From a virus: a DNA stretch of 64,000 bases. The position numbers were made by a program, and so were the translations under genes. This document shows positions 37,699-48,200 of this stretch, in pieces. The DNA lies in the IMG/VR virus record IMGVR_UViG_3300037258_000368, positions 1 through 64,000 of that record; one strand, given 5' to 3'. Numbering within the stretch: position 1 is the first letter of the stretch; each line of letters starts with the position of its first letter. A model generated the notes under the pieces. It did no database searches. It was given only the letters and a program-made list of their open reading frames with translations, and was not told where the DNA came from.

Positions 37699-38175
37699 TT
37701 AGAGGGGGGATTGGGCGCGCGCTCCTGCTGATCCGACCACGACAACCGGTGATGCAGATTCCGGCACGACGCGCGGCGTCGGGTCGAGGGGCGTCACGAC
37801 GATGGGCGCGGGACTCGCGGACAGCGCAAGGTTTGTCTTGATGTGTTCGAGACCGATCTTCGCTTCGATTTTGGCGGCGATTGCAGCCGGGGTAATGCCA
37901 AGCCGCGTCGTTTCCGGGCCAGCCTGCTCCAGAACATAACGCACGCCGACGGCGAGGCTGGCGGGAACGCCGGTGACTTGCGGGTGCAGCGCCACGATGC
38001 CGCCGTCTGCCGCCTGCTGAATAGCGCCAAGGCTATTCTGCACCGCCGCCTCGACGGTCGCGGCCGCCGTCTGATTCTTGATATGCGCGGTCAGCCACGC
38101 CGACACGACGAGGGCAAGGATCGAAAAGCCGCCCCCGATAACGGATACCGCGATGCCAGTCAGGTCCACCGTCAT
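37699..38175 (-). CDS. Holin-like membrane protein (LLH-type topology)
   Basis: The 158-residue protein starts MTVDLTGIAVSVIGGGFSIL with one N-terminal membrane helix. A helical segment (AAATVEAAVQNSLGAIQQAA) and a proline-rich tail follow. The topology resembles the LLH-type of phage holins (one helix then an amphipathic segment). It is coupled to the upstream DUF1906 gene by ATGA. Holin function is a reasonable inference, not shown. Confidence 0.6.
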   Translation of the reverse strand: MTVDLTGIAVSVIGGGFSILALVVSAWLTAHIKNQTAAATVEAAVQNSLGAIQQAADGGIVALHPQVTGVPASLAVGVRYVLEQAGPETTRLGITPAAIAAKIEAKIGLEHIKTNLALSASPAPIVVTPLDPTPRVVPESASPVVVVGSAGARAQSPL

Positions 38176-38825
38176 GAGATTTGTCCCACGTCCTCGGAGT
38201 AGATCAGATTTGGGTCGTAATCGAGGCCGTCGATTTCCGGCCAGTCGATCCCCATCCACGTCCCGCCGCGCCCGATGATGCCCTGCACGATGTCGGGATT
38301 GCCGCTGCCGAGCATCGCCTTTGATCCGTCCCATCCGGTCGCACCGGCGAGCCATTCGAAATTGAGGCCATCGGCGTGCAGCTTCATCAGCTCGGTGCCG
38401 TCGGCATAACCGCCGATCCGAAAACCGGCCGCGAAAATCTCCGCATCGGCTGCCGCGAAGTATTCCTCGACCAGCAGAAGATCCGCCTCGCCGATATCGG
38501 TATCGCTCGTCAGGTAGACACCCGCGCCGTCCGGCACTCCCAATGCTTTCATCTGGTTGACACAACGCTCGCCGTCGACAGTCCCCTGCCCGCTGCCCCC
38601 GAGCGAGTTCCGGGCGCCGACCTCGAAGATCAGCGCCACCGGAAAGCCGGCCGCCTTATAGGCCGCCAGGTGCGCGGGGGTGATGATCTTCGTGTAGCAG
38701 AGGAGAAGCGGTTTCGGATATCCGAGCGCCCCGAACATTTCCCCAATATCGTCGAGGAAAGGCGTAAATGGCGCGTCGGCGTCGAGGCCCAAATTGATGA
38801 TCGTGCGCGGCGGTCTGTCACTCAT
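38172..38825 (-). CDS. DUF1906 glycoside hydrolase-like protein
   Basis: The 217-residue protein reads as a (beta/alpha)8-type DUF1906 / Rv2525c-like glycoside hydrolase-like domain: TIINLGLDADAPFTPFLDDI near the start, PLLLCYTKIITPAHLAAYKA, VALIFEVGARNSL, GVYLTSDTDIGEADLLLVEE and GFRIGGYADGTELM. Proteins of this group often act as lysins on the cell wall. It is placed with holin-like and GH16 genes. Catalytic residues cannot be fixed from sequence alone. Confidence 0.78.
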   Translation of the reverse strand: MSDRPPRTIINLGLDADAPFTPFLDDIGEMFGALGYPKPLLLCYTKIITPAHLAAYKAAGFPVALIFEVGARNSLGGSGQGTVDGERCVNQMKALGVPDGAGVYLTSDTDIGEADLLLVEEYFAAADAEIFAAGFRIGGYADGTELMKLHADGLNFEWLAGATGWDGSKAMLGSGNPDIVQGIIGRGGTWMGIDWPEIDGLDYDPNLIYSEDVGQIS

Positions 38826-38890
38826 TTTGGGTTCCTTTTCGCCGAGAAGAGGATTGTCAGAGCAGTGAAGGCGAAACCATTATTAACACG

Positions 38891-39397
38891 CTACGCCGCT
38901 CGGTCGCGAGGAGTCGGAAGTTGCGTCAGCAAGATTTTTGCCGGTCGCAGCGCCATCGCCTCGGCCTGCGCCCGCCTTACGACCATCATCAGCATGCGAG
39001 CCGCGTCGCGTTCGAGATCGTCCACTGTTTCGTCTGGCTCGTCCGCCCGCGCGGCAAGTTCGGAATTGAGCAAAACCTCCTCTTTTTCCGTCAAAACCCA
39101 TGGCGGCCCAATTTTTTCGAGGAGTTTATCGAGCACGATCGCATGAGGGTGAGTCAGTTCCTTGATCAATATCGCCTGCATTACCGCCGTGACGGGAAGC
39201 GCTTGTTGGCGCAGCAGCGCCTGGCCCTCTTCAAGCTCGACGATGCGCTCTACCAGACGGTCATTGGCGAGTGCGATCCGTTCGGCGCTTTTGACCCTTT
39301 CCGATTTCACGAACCAATAATGCGAGGCAAAGAAACTGAGGAGTGCACCAAGCGTGACACCGACGATCAGCGGGAAGAGTCCCGAAACTGCTTCCAC
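38891..39397 (-). CDS. Membrane protein with coiled coil, possible inner spanin
   Basis: The 168-residue protein starts MEAVSGLFPLIVGVTLGALL, a single N-terminal membrane helix. Charged coiled coil follows (SERIALANDRLVERIVELEE-like, LRQQALPVT). The rest is helical. One helix plus periplasmic coiled coil suits an inner-spanin-like role, and the lipoprotein at 36219 could be a partner. Both are inferences from topology. A strong terminator follows the ejection genes just upstream. Confidence 0.55.
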   Translation of the reverse strand: MEAVSGLFPLIVGVTLGALLSFFASHYWFVKSERVKSAERIALANDRLVERIVELEEGQALLRQQALPVTAVMQAILIKELTHPHAIVLDKLLEKIGPPWVLTEKEEVLLNSELAARADEPDETVDDLERDAARMLMMVVRRAQAEAMALRPAKILLTQLPTPRDRAA

Positions 39398-39411
39398 CGG
39401 ACGCCTCCTCA

Positions 39412-39446
39412 GAAAAACAAAAAAGGCGCCCCGAAGAGGGCGCCCC
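39412..39446 (-). terminator. Intrinsic terminator after the ejection-protein operon
   Basis: On the minus strand GGGCGCC, a six-base loop and GGCGCCC form a 7-bp stem followed by TTTTTTGTTTTT. It separates the ejection-protein operon (ending 39477) from the lysis module (starting 39397). Confidence 0.75.
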
Positions 39447-39476
39447 GTTCACGGCGACTTGATCCGAGCCTCGGGC

Positions 39477-42266
39477 TTAATGGTGACCGAAGAGACCACC
39501 CGATTCGGACCTTGTCGCCGTGTAGATGCCGGGAACGCCCCAAGGAACGCCCCCGCCGGGCTCATAGCCGAGCATCGTGCGGCCCGTCTCGCGCGCCAGG
39601 CGCCGGTTTGTCCGCTCCCACCAGCCGGGCGAGGCGGCATCGTAGAGGTGATACCAGACCAAATAATCGAGGGCGCCCTTCAGATAGATCAGGTTCGCGA
39701 ACGGCACATGGCCGCTGGCGAACCGCGCGAGATCGGGCCACAGATGCGAGAGCGCTTTCTCGGGATGGTCCCTCAATTCGATCTTGAAATCGGTGTACAT
39801 CCGATAGAGCCGATCGATATCGGACCCGATCGGCCCGACCATCGTCGCGATGCCGCCGCCGCCGAGCCGGCTCGTCTCGCCGAAAAGGAAATCGCCGTAA
39901 ATCCCGAGGCCACCGCCTTGCGCCAGCGCGGCGAGCAGCGTCACCGGATTGCGGTAATCGCGCTGCGCGTTACCGGTCACAGCGTCATTGACGGCCATCC
40001 GCAGCATACCGCCGGCGGTTGCCAGAGCGATCAGCGCGCCGATGTTGGACGCCATCTCCTTGCCCGATAGCGACAGCGCGATCTCGCGGCCCATGATCTG
40101 ATTGGCCGCGGCGAGCGGCCACATCTTGAACTGCAACAGCGCCCGGGCGACCATGTAATAGGGGTCACCCGGTCGCAGACCACGCAGCGCCATCGCCTGC
40201 TCGCGCACGCCCGACGTGACGGCGCCACGGTCGGCTGCATCGTTCAGATACATCCCGAGCCGGTCGGCCATCTCCCATTGCTTTTTCTGTACCGCCGACA
40301 GGATGCGCGCAATCAGCGCCTCGCGCTGTGCGTCGGAAAGCGCCGGGTCATCGGGTGTCACGTTCGGCAGGAGGCCCTGCCGGCGCAGGAGCGCAGCGAC
40401 CTCATCCGGGTCCGAGGCTATCGCATCGTGCGGCGTCACCCAGCGACGATCGCCGACGACCGCCGGGTTGGCCGCGCCGCGCACCAGATCCCATTCGTCC
40501 GGCCCGATCCCATAGCTGGTGAGAACGGTGCGCTGGTGGATCTCCATCTGCTCGAGTGGTGCATTGGCCGCGCGCCCGAGCCGATCCATCAGAACGCCTT
40601 TGACGCCGCCGGCCTGGAACCTGTCGAGCACCGTCGGGAGTCCGGTGACGCGCATGAATTGCGCCGCCCAGTAAGAGACAAAGCCCGGGACGCCAGCTCC
40701 GTGCATGCCGGCGTCACGCGCCAGCATATTGCTCCAGCCGTGCGCGTAGGCGCCGGCGTCGGCCATTGCTTCCTGTTCGACCGCGCCGCCGCGCCCGTGC
40801 ACCAAGGCGCCGGTGAGGTTGCGTATCGTTTCCCAGCGTCCGACGCCATGATGCGCCATCTCCGACCCGAAGGTTGCCGGCGCCGCCGACATATGGGTGA
40901 GCGAGATTGCCCCGAGATGGGAAGCGGCCTCGATGCTCATCACTGCCTCGAAGGCTGCGGCATGGTCGGCGTTGACCGGCATGTTGAGCGAGCCATCGAG
41001 CCGCCCCATGACGTTGCGCAGCCCCTCGGCCTGGGCATCGAACCGTTGCAGCCCTTCATGGTCAGTCCTGAATTCCTCGCGCACCTTTTTGATGACGAGG
41101 TTGAGATTGGCCTCGGGATTGGTCCCGAAATAGCGCATCAGCGCGGTGCGCCGCGCGCCAGCGTCGATCGTGCGGTTGACCTGCGCCAGGAGCCCATCGC
41201 CACCGCCGAACTCGCGCATGTGGTCGAGCCAATCGCCTGAATTGTTCCAGTGCCAGATCCGCGGATGCGACACCGAACGCGCGATATTGTGCGTACCCAT
41301 GAACGCCGGCGGGATGAAACCGCCTTCATCGGCCGCCATGCCGGCCATGCCGGATTGCCGCAGATGGACGCCGCTCGATGTGGCATCGAACCAGGAGCGC
41401 AGGAAACGCGTGCGCGCGTCGGCCATGCTCTCGCCTTCCTCGGGCACCAGGTTATTGAAGGTTTCGGCCGCGGCACGCGGCTCTTCCTTCGCTCGCCAAG
41501 CGCGGAACGCCGCGTCATGGGTGGCGCCCGGTCCCGCCGCGAGCTGCAGCTGCCGCGGATCCCAGTTGGTGTGGCTGACATAATCGGTTGCCGTGCCGAT
41601 CCGGGCGCCTTCAGCGTTCTGGCGGCGCTTGATGGTGTCGACCGCCGGGTAGAGCGCATCGGCGATCGTCTGTCCGGCCGTCGATATGGTGATCCGGGCG
41701 TCGGGCGCCCCGCCATTTCGGCGCCAGAAGGCCTCGGCGACCTCGCGTTCGAGCGAGGTCCCCTTCATTTCGCGGGCCGCGCCGAGCAGGCCCTCCTGCC
41801 GCAGGCGGTTGACCATCGCGGCGCTTGTGGCGCGGTACATGGTGTGCCACCGCGACTGGGCGTTGTCCTTCTGCTTGGCGCCGGCGACCCAGTGCATCTG
41901 TGAGGCGATCCCGTCGGCGATCCCCAGATCCTTCGAGCCGCCGACGAGGGTATGGCCGATGCGCTGGGCAAGGTTGCGATCGGGCGCAAGCTGGCCACCC
42001 GATTCGGCCTTCGCCCGTGCGATCATCCCGACCCGACGGTCGGCATTGCGGATCGCGTCGACCAGGTCGGCGCGGGCCTTTTCCTTGATCCCCATCGCGG
42101 CGGCGCCGGCGGCCGCGACGATCGTGTCGAATTCTCCGGTGGCGCGCATCTGCTCGGCGCGGACCGCAACGTCTTCGAGGAGCTGCGCCGCCTCGGATTG
42201 CGTGATCGCGCCGCGCGCGGCGACCCGGGCGATGCAGGCTTCGATGTTTCTGCCGGTGCGTGCCAT
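39477..42266 (-). CDS. Internal virion (ejection) protein with polyvalent-type end
   Basis: The 929-residue protein starts MARTGRNIEACIARVAARGA (TGATG overlap with the giant gene). It is helical with repeated charged segments, and the last 300 residues contain several hydrophobic stretches (ASNIGALIALATAGGMLRMA, AALAQGGGLGIYGDFLFG). Large C-terminal domains of podovirus ejection proteins look like this. Its size, order and strand fit T7 gp16-type or Bcep22-type ejection proteins that cross the envelope. Exact activity unknown. Confidence 0.75.
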   Translation of the reverse strand: MARTGRNIEACIARVAARGAITQSEAAQLLEDVAVRAEQMRATGEFDTIVAAAGAAAMGIKEKARADLVDAIRNADRRVGMIARAKAESGGQLAPDRNLAQRIGHTLVGGSKDLGIADGIASQMHWVAGAKQKDNAQSRWHTMYRATSAAMVNRLRQEGLLGAAREMKGTSLEREVAEAFWRRNGGAPDARITISTAGQTIADALYPAVDTIKRRQNAEGARIGTATDYVSHTNWDPRQLQLAAGPGATHDAAFRAWRAKEEPRAAAETFNNLVPEEGESMADARTRFLRSWFDATSSGVHLRQSGMAGMAADEGGFIPPAFMGTHNIARSVSHPRIWHWNNSGDWLDHMREFGGGDGLLAQVNRTIDAGARRTALMRYFGTNPEANLNLVIKKVREEFRTDHEGLQRFDAQAEGLRNVMGRLDGSLNMPVNADHAAAFEAVMSIEAASHLGAISLTHMSAAPATFGSEMAHHGVGRWETIRNLTGALVHGRGGAVEQEAMADAGAYAHGWSNMLARDAGMHGAGVPGFVSYWAAQFMRVTGLPTVLDRFQAGGVKGVLMDRLGRAANAPLEQMEIHQRTVLTSYGIGPDEWDLVRGAANPAVVGDRRWVTPHDAIASDPDEVAALLRRQGLLPNVTPDDPALSDAQREALIARILSAVQKKQWEMADRLGMYLNDAADRGAVTSGVREQAMALRGLRPGDPYYMVARALLQFKMWPLAAANQIMGREIALSLSGKEMASNIGALIALATAGGMLRMAVNDAVTGNAQRDYRNPVTLLAALAQGGGLGIYGDFLFGETSRLGGGGIATMVGPIGSDIDRLYRMYTDFKIELRDHPEKALSHLWPDLARFASGHVPFANLIYLKGALDYLVWYHLYDAASPGWWERTNRRLARETGRTMLGYEPGGGVPWGVPGIYTATRSESGGLFGHH

Positions 42267-45200
42267 CAAACCTCGCTCTCTCCGATGCAGGCGGCGGCCT
42301 CATCGACGGCATCGCCGGTCCGGGCTTTCGCGGCGTCGATCGCCGCCTGTTCCTCCGGCAGGAGCTGGTCGCCGATCGTGTCGAGCCGCTGCAGCGCGGC
42401 GGTCAGATCGGGTTCCTGTCCCCAGAGACGCAAGAGCGCGGGATCTCGCGAGACCATCGTGCCCTCAGGGCCGATCGACGTCGTCTGCCCCGGCGCCAGG
42501 GGCGCGGTGCCGCCGGCGGCCGCCGGGGCTGCCGCCGCCGCTTGCGGTCCGGGCGGCGCATCTTCTGCGACCGGCGCCTGCTTGCCGCTGAGCGAGGCTT
42601 CAAGCGCGGCGACCTGCTGGCGCATCGGCGGGATCTTCGCCTCATCGACGAAGGTCTTGCCGATCTCGCGATTGCTCGATTCGGCGCGCAGCTCGGCGTT
42701 GCGGGCGCGCTCCTGGGCTCCCTTGAGGTAGTCAGGCAGGAGCCGCAACAAGCTGGAGGCCGAGGCGATCATGTTGGGCGCGGGGACCATGCCGAGAGGG
42801 CGATCCTCGCCCGGCCAGAACTGGAGATAAAAATGGGGCGCATCGTCTTTTAGGGTGACGAGAAGCCCGGTAGGCCCCTTCACGAAATGGCCTTCCGCAT
42901 CGAGGGCATAGTGATTCTGTGCGGAGATCAATAGCGGGAAGCCGCCGATCTCGCCGATCTGCTGGGTCTTGCCAACATCGAGGCCCGGGTAGGTCGCGGC
43001 GACCGCCTTGTCGATCGCCGCTACAGCCTCCTCGCGTGTCGTCAGCACCTGGTCGCCGACCGTCACCTTGAAATTCTCGCCGGTGATCTGATGGCTGCGC
43101 CCGATCGCCTCCTGCAACGCCGCTGCCGTGGCATGTTCCTTGGCGGCTTCCGTCGCGCCGCGTTGAGAGTCGATCTGGTAGCGGTACTGCTCGCTGCGAT
43201 GGGCGCTTTGCCGGCGCTCCAGCTTCTTCAAATCCTGCTTGAACTGCGCCAGCTGCATGACGCGCGGATCCGAGGTCGTCATCGCGGCGAGTTGGCTGTA
43301 GGTATCAGCTTCGCCCAGATCCTCCATTTCGCGCAGGTTCGGGTCGCCGCGGAAGAACTGCTCGATGAAACCGGCCTTCTTCGCCATCAGGTTCCACATG
43401 AATTCGTCGAGCGAGCCCATCGTCGAATAATCGTGAATGTCGAGCGTGGGGTTGTGGTTGCCCTGCCGGAAGCCCCGCCCGTTGCGCTGCTCGTCGTCGG
43501 CCGGATACCACAAGGGATCGAGGTTATGGATTGCCCGCAGGCGCCGCTGCACGTTGACGCCGGTCCCCATCTTCTGAACCGAGCCGACGAGGAGGCGCAC
43601 CTTGCCCTCGTTCACATCGTTGAAGAGGCGCAATTTGGCGACCGGGTTCTCGAAATCCTTGATGAAGGCGATTTCGCTCGCCGGGATGCCCATGCGGATC
43701 CACTCGCGGCGCATCCATTGATAGGAGGAAAAGACCGGCTCGCCCTTGCTGTTGCGCGTCCCGATGCCGCTATTGGCGAAGACCAGCTGCGTCGCCGGGC
43801 CACGAAATGACTCGTTCTTGAAATCTGTGGCTGGATCGTAGAATTGTGTGTCCCTGGTTTCGTCCCAAATGCGATGAACATTGGCGATCATCATGTTGAG
43901 TTTGCTCGGGTCGCCAGCTGTCGCCGCATGCATGTCGACAAGGCGAGGATCGATCGCAGCCTTGCGGCCGTCGGAAAGGATCGAGAAGAGAATGTCATCT
44001 CCCTTTCCCGGCGGTCCCTTGCGGGTTTTGATCGCCTCGGCGCGGCGGGTAATATCGGCGCGGAAATCCTGCAGCCAATTGGTGAGCGGCGCCAGCCAGG
44101 GCGGCAGCCGGTTGTAGGCTGGCCGCGTCACATACTGCGCGAGATCCTTCGAGGTAACCACGTCCATCGCCGACCCGACCATCTTGTAGAGTTCGGGCAT
44201 GTTGACGAAGGTGTCGAATCGGGTGGCATTTTTGTATTCGTTGGTAACAGTCGGTTCGAGTTTTGTCGTCGTCGTGCCGAATGCCTGTTTCCAGGCGTCG
44301 AAATGCTGGAGACCACGCTCGGCCAGCGCCTTCGGCTGGATATAGCGCGAGATCGAATAGAGTTCGCCCATCGTGTTGGTGACCGGCGTTCCCGATGCCA
44401 TAACCAGCGAACGGCCGGGGTTCTGCTGATCGAGATAGCGGGACTTGGTGTAAAGATCCCACGCCATATCCGAGCCACCGCTCGAATCGATGCCCTTCAT
44501 CGGTGTGATTGTGGTGATCGGGAGTTTTCGGAACTGGTGCGCCTCATCGACGAAGAGGAAATCGACACCCAGCTCTTCGAACGTATTGACCTCATCCTGC
44601 CGCGCTCGTGCAGCCAGCAGCTTCTGTTCGAGGCGCTGCTTCTGTGCCTGGAGCCGCTTTACGGTGAAACGGTCGTCGGGGTTGACGCCCTTGGTGACCT
44701 TCTTCAGCTCGTCGGGGTTCTGACCAAGCTGTGCGAATGCCTCGTCGATCTCGTCGGTTGCCTCGCGGATCATCTGTGCGCTGAATTCACCGCTGATCGG
44801 GATCAGTCCGAAGGCGGAATTGGTGATGACGACGCCATCGAGATCCTGCTGCGCGATGTTGGCGACGAACTGCTTTCTGACGCTTGTGTGGAAATTGCTG
44901 GTGTCGGCGACCATGATGCGGGCGGTCGGGTATTGCTCGTAGAATTCCTTGGCGAATTGCCCGAGCATGTGGTTCGGCACCACGAACATCGGCTTTGCGA
45001 CGAGGCCAAGCCGACGCATCTCCATCGCTGATCCGATCATGGCGCTGGTTTTGCCGGCGCCGACCGCATGCGCCATGTAGGTATTGCCGTCCTGGATGAT
45101 GCGCGCGACGACGCGGGTCTGATGCGGGCGCCAGGACCAGTTGCTCGACACTCCCGGCGTCGTCAGATAGCCGCCGTCCCACTGGCGCAGCACGACACGG

Positions 45201-48200
45201 TTGAATTTGGCGTTGTAGAGTGTGGCGAGATCAACCGCCCGGGCCGGATCGGCCATTGTCCAGTCGGTGAAGGCTTCCTTCAGCTTGGAGACAACCTCCT
45301 GCGCCGCCTCCGTGGCTTCCTGGTTGACGTAAGTTGTCGTCGGCGGCCCGGGGTCGCGGTCGCGAATGACCGCCGACTTGCCGTTGAGGGCGAGTTCCAG
45401 CAACTCATGGGCGCCGAGCCGTTCGGTGCTCCACTCGGCCTGGCGCGGCCCATATTTTCCGTCTTTGTCGACCAGCCATTGCCCGAGAATTTCGGAAAAT
45501 TGCAGGTTCGTGCGGCCCATGCCGATGTCGTCGAGGAAATTCAGAATGTGGCTGACCGGTATCCACGACATACCGAGGTTCATCGTGATCTCGCCCGGCG
45601 GCAATGGCGGCGGTTGCACCGCTTCGAGAGCCGACACATTGCGTTGTAGCCGCGGGTCGGCTTCGACCGCGGCACGGGCTTCCTCCAGTTTGGTGACAAC
45701 ATCGCCCGAGAGATAGGCATCGCGTATCACGTAGCTGTCCTGGGTGCCGGGCAGCCGCATGACCGCATCGCCTAATTCCTCGATAACCTGGGGGCGCGTC
45801 ACGCCGAGTTTCTTGGCGATGGCGTCGACATCGAGGCGACCGTGCTTATTCATCGACCACATCACGCCGTCATTGGCCGATTTCAGCTCCGGTTCGATGT
45901 AGCGGGTGAGGTTGTTCTCGAAAAAGATCCGGCGCTTCTCGGCAAGCCCAGTCTCCGCGTCGTAATCCTCGGCGGCGCTCAGGACGTAGCTCTGCTGATC
46001 CGCGCGCAGCGGGTCGAGGTTCGGCTGCTTGCGGGTCTCGATATCCGGCATGCCCGCCGGATCGAAGGTGCCCTCATCGAATTCGCGGCCGGCTTCTTTG
46101 GCGAGGCCGCGCGCTGTCTCGCGGGCACGAGCGATCTCATTCGCCTTCGATCCCATCGCGATCATGACGCCAGGATCGAAATCGCCCTCGTCAAAGTGCT
46201 CGCCGGCCGCGCGGGCTTCTTCGCGCGCCGCGGTGCGGGCGTTCTCCTGCTGTACGACATTGGGACGCCGGTATGTGAATTCGGTCTTATTGACCGGACC
46301 GTTCTTCGCAACAAAGGCGTCGTAGACCCGGCCCAACTGTGCGCGCGCAGCGGCGCCCGCCACCTCGTCGCCGGCAAGATTGGCGCGATAGACCTCGCGC
46401 ATCGCATCCCGCAAGGGGACGAAATCGCGGATCAGATGGATTTCGGCGGCCGTCTTGCCGCCCTCGACGCCGGCACCGCGCTCGGGAACCGGCCGGCCGG
46501 CGCCCTGCGAATACTGCATGAGCCGGCCGTCCGGTGCGACGTAATAGGAGCCGTCCACTTTTTCGGTCGATGAGAAATCGATCGCCGCCTTTTCTTCGGG
46601 ACTCAGCGGCGGGTCCATGACGCCCTCGGGCAACCGCGCCATTGCCTCGCGCAGCCGATCGGAAAGCACGGTGCCGGGTGTCTCGCCGACGGTGTATTCG
46701 TCTCTGCCAGAATTCATCTTGCCGGCGAAACTCTCGTTGCCGAGCACCATCTCGGGATGCTCGGTGAAGTAGCGGTTGACCGGCCCGGTAGCCGGTTCGC
46801 CGTTCTTGTCGGGGAGTTCGCGCAGCGCCGATTGGGTCCATTCGGGCAGCTCGTTGCCAAGATCGACCGGGGCGGCCCGCTTTTTGAAAAAGAGGATGTC
46901 GGTGGTGACCTCGGTGCCGGCATTGGCCTTGAAGGCGGTGTTCGGCAATCGCACGGCGCCGAGAAATTCCGCGCGCTCGGCAAGAAAGCGGCGTGCGTCG
47001 CCGTCCATCGAATCCATCGTGAAATGGCTCGTGATGAACGCGAGGAGGCCGCCAGGGCGCACGGAGTCGATCGATTTGGCGAAAAAGAAATTGTGGATCG
47101 AAAAGTTGCGGGCCGCATAGCGCGGATCGGCCTTGATCGCGATATTGCCGAAGGGCGGGTTGCCAATCGCCATGTCGAAATGGTCAAGCGGGACCTTGAC
47201 GCGCGAGAAATCGCCCTGCCGGACCCCGCTCTCGGGGTATAGCAATTTTGCGATCTGCGCAGTGATGGCGTCGCGTTCGATGCCCTGGTAGCGCGAGGCC
47301 GCGGCGAGGTCACCCGGCATCAGACCGAGAAAATTGCCGATACCCATGCCCGGCTCGAACACCGAGCCACCCTTGAAGCCAAGGCGTTCGACCGCCTGCC
47401 ACATCGAGCGGACAACCACCTCGGAAGTGTAGTGGGCGTTGAGGACGGAGGCGGCGGCGGCGCGATGCTCGTCGTCGGTGAGGATTTCTTTGAGCCGCGC
47501 ACCGATCTTGTCGAGGCCGCCGCGGAAATTTCCCTTGGCATCAGGGAGAGCACCGGAGAGGCCGCCCCAGCCGACATAGCGGGCAAGGATCGCCTGCTGT
47601 TCTTTCGTCGCGGGCAAACCTGCGGCGGTCAGCGATTTGGCGAGTTCGATCGCGGCGATATTGTCGTTTGCCTTGACCCGCGGCGAGCGCGCTTCGGCGA
47701 GCGCGCCGGGTTCTATGACGTAATTTGCGCCTTTGACATCGGCATCTGGCGCGCGCTCGCCGGGTTCCCCGTTCCGCTCCCCGGCAGGTCGTCCGGTGAC
47801 TCCAGGTGATCCGGGTCCGGCTTCCCCTCCGGCGGGAATGTTATCAGGGTGTCGAATACCAGCTCCCGCGCCCGCACCCTCTCCGCTGGATCCGGGTCCG
47901 GGTTCCCCTGCAGGATTTGGTTCAGCAGTTCCCGCGCCCGGCTGCTCACTTCCTTCAGGTGCTGTTGCCACTGGCCCGCGCGTTGCAGCGCCGCCACCAT
48001 CTTCGGTGCCCTCTCCATTGCCGCCTGTGCGTAGGGTTCCCGGATGTTGAGTAGCATTTGCCGCGTCCTCGATTGCCCGGTCGATTTCCTCGGGCGTGGA
48101 CATATTACGCGCTGGCTCGAAATCAGGATAGTGGCGCGCATTTTCGTAAAAGCCGCGGAGGTACGGTCGGATCGCCTCGCCGAAATCGGCAACCATCTCA

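Noticed and set aside
43844-45031. A 395-codon plus-strand frame opposite the helicase domain
   Set aside because: The minus-strand helicase motifs are unambiguous, so this is a shadow.
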